Source: Pseudofrankia saprophytica
GTDB lineage: Bacteria; Actinomycetota; Actinomycetes; Frankiales; Frankiaceae
Direction: 5' to 3'
Assembly (NCBI RefSeq): GCF_000235425.2
Contig: NZ_KI912267.1
Location: forward strand, 893,097 to 957,096
DNA: 64,000 bases
The position numbers were made by a program, and so were the translations under genes. Under the pieces are notes generated by a model. It saw nothing but the letters and a program-made list of their open reading frames with translations, searched no databases and had not been told where the DNA came from. How positions within the stretch are numbered: the first letter of the stretch is position 1; every line of letters begins with the position of its first letter. Positions 35,001-42,332 of this stretch are shown in pieces.

Positions 35001-35153
35001 TGGCTCGCGATACGCGGCGAGCTTCCTTGGGACCTGATGGGATTCCTCACCGACGCCCACGAGCAGCGAGGCGTGCTGCGCCAGGCCGGCGCCCATTACC
35101 AGTACCGTCACGCCGAGCCCCAGCGCCACCTCGCCGAGCGCGCCGACCACTGA
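32040..35153 (+). CDS. XRE-HTH/NACHT NTPase with multi-TM C-terminus
   Basis: This 1037-aa protein has an N-terminal XRE-like HTH (about residues 30-95: PFRQMASSVSGTSKDSMRRV and LEFVKALDGDESYWTNRWNQ). A long Pro/Ser/Thr linker follows, then a NACHT ATPase with Walker A LGDPGSGKS (about 359-367) and Walker B VLDGLDEIPG (about 448-457). From about residue 680 a glycine-rich, multi-pass membrane region contains many zipper-like helices (VGAICGLATGLVAL, GLIAGLTAGVAAGLATG). NACHT STAND proteins are innate-immune-type switches; here the likely output is the membrane module. AAGG precedes the ATG. Specificity unknown. Confidence 0.85.
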   Translation: MTNPPSSARPSPGRPGRQSTPPQVKPGPFQDFVLELWNFRESCGSPPFRQMASSVSGTSKDSMRRVVGSGKLEPLARVLEFVKALDGDESYWTNRWNQTNAALLRERRPAARNPGPPPAGATATPSPSTSSPATPSPPGPGTPRPAMSSAANSDLASGPVAHPSSATPPEAMSTPSPATPSPAEPNAPPSAVYGTPNSRSTTDPSAQPSPVSAPSSPVLFTPSPVETHAPTWKPATPDQTPGPDPRPGGPPTPSPPWVEPSSEAREVADKLARTVLGQWTKELDLRRIWDPAPLPVSWMEAPPDLVERWEHIDSALRQLRTEGARGERLAAVAPPWLAGGDTQIADIFNTLPTRRLVVLGDPGSGKSILLGRLVVDLLRERRPGGAVPVIVSAASWNPTAQDLWPWLTGRLVAAYPGLGRPMPGQHFVRRSHRVREVDALREANLLVPVLDGLDEIPGRVQAQAIAKINEALPPEDGIVVSCRVSEFRSALRAAPKLRNAFGITLRDLEPDAVRNYLEHDAGDDRWDPIIPVLGGSSPVAQVLRVPLYVSLARTIYNPHSGNLGAGAAGRPTGVGRSPGEAPRGGLPDPEELLDEERFQTPDKVKDHLFRAFIPAAYRRTTPSPGPRGPTPAGRWSRRIGGPGRYTAEQAERWLTYLARHLKRNADNVTDLDWWDIRRAVPRPLAGAVVGAICGLATGLVALTDPRLGVGLGVGMLTALAVALPVRFLADRRRSEAAGSHPNGRIPLRKDRTLASSLVCGVVGGLAGGVLGGAASMVGIGTASGLLSATAGALAVGLGIGASGGRLGGALGATAGGCATALTAGVGQGVLPAIIDGLAIALGAGFAVGVGGADEPAEKLRWSSAGLVGGLAIGAGVGVGAVLGLGASLFNGLIAGLTAGVAAGLATGMRGAAPTDLTLAAGPRTLYARDRKTFAVVTTIFGVTMVFGTYVPEGYNVSLGAAFAGALTIGLTGGFLHACWGTFAIARAWLAIRGELPWDLMGFLTDAHEQRGVLRQAGAHYQYRHAEPQRHLAERADH

Positions 35154-35524
35154 CCCACGCGCTGGTCGCCGAGCACGCCGGCGGCCGAGCGCGCCCGGGC
35201 CGCCCGGCGCATGCCGCCGTCGCCCGCACCCGCGCCGCACACATACGCCCAGGTCGCGTGGCCTCGCGACCGGAGGGCCACGCCAGAGCCGCCGGCGAGC
35301 GCGCCCCCCCCACCCCGCGCCGCGGCGTCCGCGTCCGCGTCCGCGCCACCCGAGGTTGGCGCAGGGCGTGCGCCAACCTCGCCCATCAATGTGTGCGCCA
35401 TTCTGCGTTTGAGCGCGCCATGAGACAACCATTGCCTTTCGCGAACCCACTTCTAACAATTCTGGTCATGCACCACGCCGCCGGCACGTCCCCACCCTGC
35501 CCGCACCGGGCAAGAGAAAGGGTG

Positions 35525-35548
35525 ATGACCATGGAAACCTACGACTAA
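35525..35548 (+). CDS. possible leader peptide (7 codons)
   Basis: The short frame ATG ACC ATG GAA ACC TAC GAC ends at TAA, with GAGAAAGG just upstream at 35513-35520 and a GTG one codon before. It stops 40 bp before the hairpin at 35589. It could be a regulatory leader peptide for the downstream operon. The evidence is only the ribosome-binding site and position, so confidence is low. Confidence 0.2.
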   Translation: MTMETYD

Positions 35549-35588
35549 GAGACGGCCGGCGCACCCGACCACTCTGAGAAACGGGGGG

Positions 35589-35628
35589 CGGGCGGCGCCG
35601 GGAGACCCACGTCTTCCGGCGCCGCCCG
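35589..35628 (+). terminator. strong hairpin, possible attenuator
   Basis: The outer stem is CGGGCGGCGCCGG/CCGGCGCCGCCCG (35589-35601 with 35616-35628). It continues inward with AGAC/GTCT to a 4-nt loop, giving about 18 pairs. It lies between the tiny frame and the OmpA-like gene and could terminate read-through or attenuate the operon. Confidence 0.55.
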
Positions 35629-35746
35629 TGGTCTTCCTGAAGGTCTCGGCTCGGGCAGCGCGACGAAAATCCTCACGAGAAAAAGCCATCCTTTCCTGGA
35701 CCGCCTCACCATTCTTCCCCCGTCGACCCTTTGTTTAGGAGGAGAT

Positions 35747-36304
35747 GTGGCCGACAACCTCCGGCAGACCCGATATGCCCGTCCGGGCCGGTCCCGGCGC
35801 AGGGGCGGGTCGTGGCTCCTTCTCGCGGGCGTTCTCGCCGTCGTCCTGGGCGTGGGCTGGTTCGTCCTCGCGCCAGCCGGCACACCGCCGCCCGCGATCG
35901 CCGCGGCACCGCACGCGAGCCGTCTCCTTCCGAACGTCTCAGGGGACCCGCTGGGGCCGCTGCCCGGGTGCGACGGCGAGGTCACGATTCCCGCCATCCT
36001 GCTGTTCGACCTGGACTCGGCGCGGCTCCGTCCCGAGGCGGGCGCGACGCTGCGCGACTGGGCCAGCGCCCACCAGTGCGGCGACCGCCCCATCACGGTG
36101 AGCGGCTACGCGGACGGGCTTGGCGACGACAACCCCGGCTACCTGCTCGATCTGTCCCGGCAGCGGGCATCCGCCGTCGCCGACGCGCTCGTCGACGGCG
36201 GCCTCGAGCGGGCCCGCATCACCGTGCGGGGCCACGGCGCCGAGGGCGCACCCCCACACATCGCCGCGCCCGAGTTCCGGCGCGTGATCATCAGGATTGG
36301 TTGA
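35747..36304 (+). CDS. OmpA-like peptidoglycan-binding protein, membrane-anchored
   Basis: This 185-aa protein has a basic cytoplasmic N-terminus and one membrane segment (SWLLLAGVLAVVLGVGWFVLA, about residues 22-42). Its outer OmpA/MotB-type domain reads ILLFDLDSARLRPEAGATL, VSGYADGLGDDNPGYLLDLS, RQRASAVADALV and ITVRGHGAEG. Such domains bind peptidoglycan. The GTG at 35747 follows AGGAGG at 4-bp spacing. It is first in a tight run of genes: the next starts 5 bp after its stop. MotB, ZorB and ArfA-type proteins share this layout, but no MotA-type channel partner is evident here. Confidence 0.83.
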   Translation: MADNLRQTRYARPGRSRRRGGSWLLLAGVLAVVLGVGWFVLAPAGTPPPAIAAAPHASRLLPNVSGDPLGPLPGCDGEVTIPAILLFDLDSARLRPEAGATLRDWASAHQCGDRPITVSGYADGLGDDNPGYLLDLSRQRASAVADALVDGGLERARITVRGHGAEGAPPHIAAPEFRRVIIRIG

Positions 36305-36309
36305 TCGAC

Positions 36310-37137
36310 ATGGAAATCACGCGAGGTGCTCGTCCTCTGCGGTCGGCCGTCGGCCTGGCCCTGTCAGCCGTCATCACGCTGACCGGCGTGGGCTGCGCGA
36401 GCCACGGCAACACCCACACTGCCGTCGACGACTGCTCGGCGTACCAGGACCCCTACAGCCGGGCGCCGAGCGGAGTGGCGCCCTCCCTCCAGGTGATCGC
36501 CGTGGATGTGCCCGACAACGGCGAGGGCATGGAGCAGACGGTGCTCGACGTCACCAAGCCGATCATGGCGGACGCGCTCGAGCACGGGGCCTTCGTCCAC
36601 CTCCTGACCAGCGGCGGTGTCGACCAGGAGATCAGGACATCGCCCTGCATGGCCGGGATCAACGGCTCCCAGTTCCTCATCGCGTCGGGCTCGCGGGCGC
36701 ACGACCGGGCGGACTGGACGGACAAGGGAGACGAACTGGCCGTCATCGCGGGCGCCTTCACTCGGGAGCAGCCCGTCTCCCCGCATGGCAGCCTCACCAG
36801 GGTTCTCGCGGTCGTCGGTGGCGTCGTGCGCGACGCCCGGGCGTCCGGAAAGGTCGGCGACATCGACGTCACCGTCGTCACCAACCTTCTCGGTAACACC
36901 ACGGCCGAGGACTGCCTGAGCATGGACAACATGACATTCCGACCCGACATCGCTGAAAAGATTGTGGACCGCTGTTTCACCTCCGGCCAGGTGGGGGCGT
37001 TCGACGGTATTCATTCGCTTCGTTTCGCCGGGGTCGGTGGCTACGCGCGCACGACGAATCAGGTACTTCTCGCCGAAAGTGTCGCCGAAGCACTCGGTCC
37101 CCGTCTCAGCCCCATGTTCAGGCAGGGAGCACAGTGA
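36310..37137 (+). CDS. exported protein of unknown function, possibly vWA-like
   Basis: This 275-aa protein has a signal peptide ending in LTGVGCASHG; the cysteine resembles a lipobox, though position -3 is glycine. The mature part has a hydrophobic strand VIAVDVPDN followed later by FVHLLTSGG, LTRVLAVVGGVVRDA and DVTVVTNLLG, an alternation that suggests a Rossmann-like von Willebrand A fold, but the standard DxSxS site is absent. Cysteines recur (CSAY, SPCMAG, EDCLSM, DRCFT), possibly in disulfides. I do not recognise the family. It overlaps the next gene by 1 bp (TGATG). Confidence 0.75.
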   Translation: MEITRGARPLRSAVGLALSAVITLTGVGCASHGNTHTAVDDCSAYQDPYSRAPSGVAPSLQVIAVDVPDNGEGMEQTVLDVTKPIMADALEHGAFVHLLTSGGVDQEIRTSPCMAGINGSQFLIASGSRAHDRADWTDKGDELAVIAGAFTREQPVSPHGSLTRVLAVVGGVVRDARASGKVGDIDVTVVTNLLGNTTAEDCLSMDNMTFRPDIAEKIVDRCFTSGQVGAFDGIHSLRFAGVGGYARTTNQVLLAESVAEALGPRLSPMFRQGAQ

Positions 37138-37757
37138 TGGGCCAGGAAATCGTAGGTGCGTCGCACCCGTCCTCCGCCACGTCGACGATGACCATCGAGG
37201 ACCACCGCGGGCCCGCCGCGGGGATCCTTTCCGACGACGCAGGCGCCGCCGGACCGCCAGAGGGTCGCTCGGGTCGCCTGCGCGAGCCCTGGGAGCACCA
37301 CCTCAGGCCGCAGTATCTGCGCAGTCGGCACCCCCTGGCCGCGACCGTCGCCCTCGTCGTCGCCTCGGTCGTGTGCCTCCAGTTCATCGCCTCCGACGCG
37401 GTCGAGCGCCTCGCGCTGGGCATGTCCCTGCTTCTGTGCACCGCCGGCGCGACCCTGGCGGGCAACGCGGGCGGGCTCGAGCGTTACCGGACCGCTCTTG
37501 CCCGGGTCATCCGAACCAGCCGCGACCTGGAGCAGCGCCGGAAGGCATTGGAACTGCTCCCGCCTCGGTTCGTCGTCCGCCGCCGCAAGGTCGTCGCCGG
37601 AGCATGTGTGGCTCTCGGCGCCCTGGCGCTCGTGGTCGCCGCCTGGCGCACCGACGTCCACGACGACGCCTTCGCCCTGGTGATCGCGGCGCTGACGGTG
37701 CTCAGCTGCTCGGCGCTGGGCTGGTACCTCGGCTCGCTCATGCGCCCACTCGACTGA
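37137..37757 (+). CDS. four-TM membrane protein, unknown
   Basis: This 206-aa protein has a polar N-terminal tail of about 60 residues and then two hydrophobic helices (PLAATVALVVASVVCLQFIA and LALGMSLLLCTAGATLAGN). A charged linking helix follows (LERYRTALARVIRTSRDLEQ), then two more hydrophobic helices (KVVAGACVALGALALVVAA and ALVIAALTVLSCSALGWYL). I do not recognise a family. GGGAG sits 7 bp before the ATG, which overlaps the preceding stop. It is third in the envelope operon. Confidence 0.75.
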   Translation: MGQEIVGASHPSSATSTMTIEDHRGPAAGILSDDAGAAGPPEGRSGRLREPWEHHLRPQYLRSRHPLAATVALVVASVVCLQFIASDAVERLALGMSLLLCTAGATLAGNAGGLERYRTALARVIRTSRDLEQRRKALELLPPRFVVRRRKVVAGACVALGALALVVAAWRTDVHDDAFALVIAALTVLSCSALGWYLGSLMRPLD

Positions 37758-37788
37758 TCGCCCTTCGTCCTCGGAGGAGGAGCAACTC

Positions 37789-38898
37789 ATGAAACTGCTG
37801 TCCCCCAGGCACCGCCTGCGCCCCGAAAAGGTGGCCAAGACCGCACTTCGCGGCATCGAGAGGACTATTGCCAGTCCCGATGCCAGGCCCGGCCTGGTCG
37901 ACGGGCAACGCGATATCGCTCTGGCCCAGATCGACTCCGGAACGCATCAGCGGACCGGGCCGCATGACGTGAAACGCGCCGAGCTTGACGCCCAGATCAG
38001 CAGGAACGCCCGACGTCGAACCGCCAAGCTCGCCGTCATCAGATCGCGACGGGAACAGGCGAACAGGCAGTACGACGCGGAGCGATCCCATGCCGACGAC
38101 TGGCGGCTAGCCGGACTCGGCTGGCGGTTCACCTCCGTCCGTACCTCCGGATGGCTGCGCGTCCTGCTGCTCATGTTCCTGGCGGCGCTGGACTTCAAGG
38201 TGTTCGCCGACGCCTGGGCCTACGTCAACCGCGCCGAGTCGGGCCTGGTGCACTATCTGCTGGGCGGCGGAGTCGGGCTGGGCGTGTTCGTCGTCGGCAT
38301 GGCGTTGGCCCACGGGCTGAGCCAGGTGTTCCTCGACCGCGCGCAGCGCGGCTTGCTGGAAGACGCCGACGCGGGCCTCGTGCATCTGGACGAGGATCTG
38401 CGCCGCCGGCTCGTCCTGGCGCGGCCGGTACTTGGGCGGGTCGTGATCACGGGGGTCATCTTCATGGTTCTCGTGCTGCTCGGGATGCTCGTGCGGATGG
38501 GCGCCGACCTGAACAGCGCCGACCGGCCCGCCGTCATCATGCAGGCACTGATCCCGCTCGTCGGCGTGGCGGCCGAGTTCTGGCTGACCGACCCGCTGGA
38601 CCGTCCGGAGCGCCTCGCCGGCCACAGGGAACGCAGGCTGGCCGGTCCGGGATGGCTCGAGCAGCTGCGCGTCAACGCCCGCACCCGCGAGGAGACGAAG
38701 ATCGTCGCTATCGCGACGGAGGGTGAAGACGCCAAGAACGTCCAGCGCGCGACCTACGGACACGCTCGTGACCTCGTCTGGGTGGCGCAGACCGACGCCG
38801 GTGTCATCGACCTCGAACCGCTTGACGTGCACCAGTCCGGCCCACACCCGTCAGCCATCAGCCGGCCGGAGCCGTGGGCTCGCCGGCACACCGACTAA
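37789..38898 (+). CDS. membrane protein with basic N-terminal helix and four TMs, unknown
   Basis: This 369-aa protein has a long charged, helical cytoplasmic N-terminus (about 1-115, including RNARRRTAKLAVIRSRREQA). Four hydrophobic segments follow: LRVLLLMFLAALDFKVFADA, YLLGGGVGLGVFVVGMALAH, RVVITGVIFMVLVLLGMLV and MQALIPLVGVAAEFWL. The charged C-terminus spans about 275-369. GGAGGAGGAG precedes the ATG at good spacing, and the preceding gene ends 31 bp upstream. The family is unknown to me. Partner of the OmpA-like protein is a guess from the operon. Confidence 0.75.
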   Translation: MKLLSPRHRLRPEKVAKTALRGIERTIASPDARPGLVDGQRDIALAQIDSGTHQRTGPHDVKRAELDAQISRNARRRTAKLAVIRSRREQANRQYDAERSHADDWRLAGLGWRFTSVRTSGWLRVLLLMFLAALDFKVFADAWAYVNRAESGLVHYLLGGGVGLGVFVVGMALAHGLSQVFLDRAQRGLLEDADAGLVHLDEDLRRRLVLARPVLGRVVITGVIFMVLVLLGMLVRMGADLNSADRPAVIMQALIPLVGVAAEFWLTDPLDRPERLAGHRERRLAGPGWLEQLRVNARTREETKIVAIATEGEDAKNVQRATYGHARDLVWVAQTDAGVIDLEPLDVHQSGPHPSAISRPEPWARRHTD

Positions 38899-38930
38899 CC
38901 CGGCCGGCGGCGACGCCGGAAGGTATGCGC

Positions 38931-38966
38931 GGCCGGTGGCGCCCAGCGCTGGGTGCGCCACCGGCC
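38931..38966 (+). terminator. hairpin terminator within envelope gene run
   Basis: Perfect 12-bp arms GGCCGGTGGCGC (38931-38942) and GCGCCACCGGCC (38955-38966) surround a self-complementary loop, 32 bp after the four-TM gene. It probably ends the first transcript or reduces expression of the PIN and Hsp70-like genes beyond it. Confidence 0.6.
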
Positions 38967-39036
38967 CGCGGCCCAGTGACTGACTCGTCGCCGCCGCCCG
39001 GGCGACCGTTGCCGACAGGACCTCGGAGCCTAGAAG

Positions 39037-39720
39037 ATGACGCTCACTCAGCCCCTTTCACCGCTCTATCTGACGCTGACCGTGTTGGGGCTCGTGATGT
39101 CGGCGCGAATGATCCCCGGGCTCCTGCTCGGCCGTGGGCTGGGCTCGCTGCTTCTGCCACGAGGCCTGCTGCGTGCGTTGGTCCTCCTTCTGGTGTTCGC
39201 GGCGCTGACCAGTGTCGCGGTCAGGGCCGCGAGCGACACGGCGATGACTACCAAAACCGACAGAAGTCCACGGCAGATCTACGTCGCCGACAGCAACATC
39301 TTCATGAACCGGCCCAAGGGCGCTGCCGCGCCCTGCGTGGCCCTGATCGAGAGCGCCTACCTGGAGAACCCGGCCGTCTACCTGTACATCCACCAGGTGG
39401 TGATTCTTCAGGAGGCACTGACGTCCGTGAACGACCCGGACGGGGTTCAGAGGTCGAGGCTCGACTTGGTGGCTGGCTACCGTCGCATCCCGGTCGCCAC
39501 GCCGCCACCCGCGGGTGATCTGGAAACGGTCTCCAGGATGTTCGACCTCAACGAGCGTTTCAACCTCAATGATCTGACGCTCCTGGAGACCGCCCTCCGG
39601 CGCGGAGTCCCTCTCCTGACCACGAATACAAAGATGCGTGGCCAGATCGATGGTCATGCCTCACGGAGGCAGCGGTACGGCGGCGTACGGCTTGTGGACC
39701 CCTGCCCCGGCCTTACATAG
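39037..39720 (+). CDS. membrane-anchored PIN-domain nuclease-like protein
   Basis: This 227-aa protein has two hydrophobic N-terminal segments (about 8-33 and 43-63) and then a PIN fold. Strand one is IYVADSNIFM with D85, then VVILQEAL with E126. The later acidic helix is FNLNDLTLLETALRRG with D179 and E184, and the last strand VPLLTTNTKM has N197 where many PIN ribonucleases have Asp. It therefore looks like a membrane-tethered, possibly active RNase. Most PIN toxins are soluble and have an adjacent antitoxin; none of the standard antitoxins is here. Confidence 0.78.
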   Translation: MTLTQPLSPLYLTLTVLGLVMSARMIPGLLLGRGLGSLLLPRGLLRALVLLLVFAALTSVAVRAASDTAMTTKTDRSPRQIYVADSNIFMNRPKGAAAPCVALIESAYLENPAVYLYIHQVVILQEALTSVNDPDGVQRSRLDLVAGYRRIPVATPPPAGDLETVSRMFDLNERFNLNDLTLLETALRRGVPLLTTNTKMRGQIDGHASRRQRYGGVRLVDPCPGLT

Positions 39721-39747
39721 CCCGCGGGCCGCGGATGCCGGAAATCA

Positions 39748-39939
39748 ATGACTGACGATAGGGCTGACCCACCGGTCCGCGGCCGAAGGTCTTACGAATC
39801 CGACCTCGACAGGGCGCTCTGTCGTGCCGTCGAGACACCACCACGCGTGAACGGCGGGACGCCCGCGGGAGACCTCTCTCGTCTCTGGCACCAACCGCCG
39901 AACCACGCGTCAATCCGACCCGCCGCGGGGAGACAATGA
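39748..39939 (+). CDS. small protein of unknown function (63 aa)
   Basis: This 63-aa, polar, proline/arginine-rich reading frame sits between the PIN and Hsp70-like genes. Its stop overlaps the Hsp70-like start by 4 bp (ATGA), and the PIN stop is only 27 bp upstream, so it is likely translated and coupled. No conserved motif is recognised and it may be a co-factor or only a coupling frame. Confidence 0.5.
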   Translation: MTDDRADPPVRGRRSYESDLDRALCRAVETPPRVNGGTPAGDLSRLWHQPPNHASIRPAAGRQ

Positions 39940-41732
39940 TCAGTAGATGGCCAGTGGTGGCCGCCATCGACTTCGGTACCCACAGCACTGGCTTCGCCTG
40001 GACCGAGGTCACCGAGGAGAACCGCGACCCGCGCCACCGCCGCCCGCTCGCCCGGTTCACCTGGCCGGGGGCACCGCACGGCGCGAACTTCCCCAAGGAC
40101 CTGTCCGCGCTACTCCTGGGCGCGAACGGCGAGGTAGTCGCCTGGGGGCATGAGGCGAGGCGAGAGTGGGTCGACCGGGTGGAGACCGGCCACCACGGCC
40201 ACGCCTACATCACCGGGTTGAAGATGGCCCTCAAGGCAGATGCCTACCACGGCCCCAGGCAACCAGGAACCGGCGCCTGGACCGTTGACACCCCGGCAGC
40301 GGCGTTTCCCCTTGTCGTCGCCTCGCTGCGCCGGATGTTCCAGCTCGCACTCGACGACATCCAGAAATGCGGATATCGCGAGGACCAGATCCGCTGGTGC
40401 CTGACCGTCCCGGCGATCTGGGACGACGCGGAGAAGCAACTCATGCGCGACGCCGCGCGCGCGGCGGGTATGCCAGCCGACCAGGAGCGTCTGCTGTTCG
40501 CGATCGAGCCCGAGGTGGCCGCGCTGCACTGCCAGATCCATCTGGCAAGAGTGTTCGGCACCCCGGACGAAACGGCCGACGTCACCGACATCGGCAGTCG
40601 TTTCCTGGTGGTCGACTGCGGCGGCGGTACCGTCGACATCACCTCCTACCGGGTGGACACCAGCCCCGACGGACAACCTCAACTCAGCCAGTTGAGCCGG
40701 GCGACCGGGGGCAGGCTCGGTTCCGAGTACATCGACGAGGAGTTCGTCAACAAGGTGCTTGTTAACCGCCTCGGCGGCTTGGAGGTGATCGACCGGATCC
40801 GCGCCCGATCCCCGCGAGCGCTGCTCGAGATCCTCCAGGCATGGGAGGGGGTCAAAAACTCCATGACCGCCCACCTCGACGAATCCAGCGACGGGGTCGT
40901 GGTCGATCGCGACGTGCTGCTGCCCCTTCCCGGCGAGGTGCGGGACCTGCTGGACGAGGTCGCGCTGGAACGCATCGCCGCGTTGCCCGGCGGCCGCAAC
41001 CGGATCCAGGTGTCCGCTGAGGAGACCCGAACGCTGTTTGAGTCCGTCGTCGGGCCCATCGTCGTACTGGTGCGCGACCACCTCGCCGAGATGGTCGCGC
41101 ACGACGGCCCCGCGACGGCTCCGGAGCACCTGCTGCTTGTCGGCGGCCTGTCCGAGTCGCACTACCTCCAAGCCCGGCTGCTGCGAGAGTTCGGCGACAC
41201 AGTTCGGATCATCGTGCCCCCACAGCCGTCGGCCGCCGTGCTGTTCGGGGCCGTGCACTTCGGCTATGAGCCGGAGATCATTCGTATGCGGCGCACCCGG
41301 TACACCTACGGCTGTGCCTCCGGCCAGCAGTATGACCCGGCGCATGACCCGGTGGACCGATGGTTCCAGGACGACCGCGGGCGCGACATGTGCCGTGGCC
41401 GGTTCGACATCTTCGTCCGCAACGGCGATGAGCTCGCGCCTGGCCAGGAGATCACTCACCGGTTCGTGCCGAACTACCGCGCCGAGAAGCGCGCCAGCTT
41501 TGGCTTCTACCGGACACAGAGCCGGACACCGCGGTACGTCGACGAGCCCGGCTGCGAAACGATCGGCGAGCTGTCCCTCGAATACGGCGAGGAGATGATG
41601 GCCCTGCCCTTCGAGCGGCGTGGGCTGACCGTGCGACTGCGGTTCGGCGAGACCGAGATCCGTGTCATTGGCGCGACTACCGACACGGGCCTAGAAGCGA
41701 TCATCACCCTGCGGCTCGACACGGCATATTGA
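39936..41732 (+). CDS. Hsp70/HSPA12-like ATPase
   Basis: This 598-aa protein has an actin-like ATPase fold as in DnaK but divergent, closest in style to HSPA12-type Hsp70s. Phosphate 1 is AAIDFGTHSTGFAW (about 9-22), phosphate 2 is LVVDCGGGTVDITSY (about 225-239), and the adenosine motif is LLLVGGLSESHYLQ (about 398-411). The C-terminal 160 residues are beta-rich and not a normal DnaK substrate-binding domain. It lacks dnaJ and grpE neighbours. Such orphan Hsp70s occur with conflict and stress operons. It ends the seven-gene run. Confidence 0.82.
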   Translation: MISRWPVVAAIDFGTHSTGFAWTEVTEENRDPRHRRPLARFTWPGAPHGANFPKDLSALLLGANGEVVAWGHEARREWVDRVETGHHGHAYITGLKMALKADAYHGPRQPGTGAWTVDTPAAAFPLVVASLRRMFQLALDDIQKCGYREDQIRWCLTVPAIWDDAEKQLMRDAARAAGMPADQERLLFAIEPEVAALHCQIHLARVFGTPDETADVTDIGSRFLVVDCGGGTVDITSYRVDTSPDGQPQLSQLSRATGGRLGSEYIDEEFVNKVLVNRLGGLEVIDRIRARSPRALLEILQAWEGVKNSMTAHLDESSDGVVVDRDVLLPLPGEVRDLLDEVALERIAALPGGRNRIQVSAEETRTLFESVVGPIVVLVRDHLAEMVAHDGPATAPEHLLLVGGLSESHYLQARLLREFGDTVRIIVPPQPSAAVLFGAVHFGYEPEIIRMRRTRYTYGCASGQQYDPAHDPVDRWFQDDRGRDMCRGRFDIFVRNGDELAPGQEITHRFVPNYRAEKRASFGFYRTQSRTPRYVDEPGCETIGELSLEYGEEMMALPFERRGLTVRLRFGETEIRVIGATTDTGLEAIITLRLDTAY

Positions 41733-41911
41733 TCATGTGCGCGAGATCGGTGTCTCGTCAGGAGCCTGCAGGGACCCTGTCGACATGGCGCTGGCGCACT
41801 TGCGGATCAGTGACGGCCACACATCATGATCGCCATGCTCGGACAGTTCAGGGTCGCCCGAACCATGTCCGTTTCGATCACCGAATCGTGATCATTGAAG
41901 GTCCCGCGAAC

Positions 41912-41965
41912 AGGTGGTGTGTGGGCGTGGCAGGGATCGAACCTGCGACCGCTCGCTTGTAAGGC
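41912..41965. repeat. att site, left copy (tRNA-Val 3' fragment)
   Basis: These 54 bp are identical to 48296-48349. They span from the anticodon stem through the 3' end of tRNA-Val plus 10 flanking bases. The sequence diverges at once on both sides. This is not a functional tRNA because the 5' half is absent. Confidence 0.85.
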
Positions 41966-42332
41966 CGAAGCCTGCGAGCGCTGTCCTGACCAGCCTTTTC
42001 GCACCACCCGCGCGAACGAAGACGCAACAGGCGAATTGTCTTCGGATAGGGTAGCAGGTCCCAGCCATCTGTCGCGCGCCGCTCACTCCTGCAAGCAATC
42101 GCTTGCAGGAGTGCGCAAGCATCGCTCACTTGCCAGCGCCTCGATGCTCCCTCGGTAGCCCGCACGCACGCGCACCCGCCGTCACGCTGAGTAGCCAGAC
42201 AAGTCATTGATGGTGTCAGCCGTAGGTCACGCTCCAGCAAGGCGAGTACCGCGCTGGCCGAGGTTCGAGTCAGGTCAGAACGTGAATCGGTCCCATTACA
42301 GACGTCAACCGCAGGCGTGAGATGATCGGCAC
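41966..42332. other. left-end non-coding region of the element
   Basis: The 367 bp between the att copy and the PIN-like gene hold CGAAGAC/GTCTTCG inverted 7-mers (42017-42023, 42038-42044) and the hairpin 42084-42113. These may be integrase arm sites or a terminator. No gene is seen. Confidence 0.45.
42084..42113. repeat. 13-bp-arm hairpin near left end
   Basis: CACTCCTGCAAGC (42084-42096) pairs with GCTTGCAGGAGTG (42101-42113) across a 4-nt loop AATC. The GCTTGCA core recurs in the palindrome at 46721-46748 in the same element. Confidence 0.6.

Larger units (their letters stand above)
35154..35746. other. long leader/intergenic region upstream of envelope operon
   Basis: This 593-bp region has no convincing full gene; the open frames in 35160-35460 are proline/arginine-rich artefacts of GC bias. 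It holds the tiny reading frame 35525-35548 and the strong hairpin 35589-35628, followed by an AGGAGG ribosome-binding site at 35737-35742. Confidence 0.5.

Noticed and set aside
33528-35459. 643-codon leftward frame under the NACHT gene
   Set aside because: It is charged and repetitive with no motif, whereas the rightward frame has Walker A, Walker B and membrane helices.
35027-35548. 173-codon rightward frame after the NACHT gene
   Set aside because: Its first part overlaps the NACHT C-terminus and the rest is Arg/Pro-rich. Only its last seven codons have a ribosome-binding site.
35747-38898. A Zorya defence system
   Set aside because: An OmpA-like protein with membrane partners is present, but no MotA-like ZorA, no ZorC and no ZorD helicase is visible.
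39037-39939. Ordinary VapBC-type toxin-antitoxin pair
   Set aside because: The PIN protein is membrane-anchored and longer than VapC, and no AbrB/RHH-type antitoxin precedes it.
41912-41985. Second tRNA-Val gene
   Set aside because: Only the 3' half matches; the 5' half cannot fold, so it is an att remnant.
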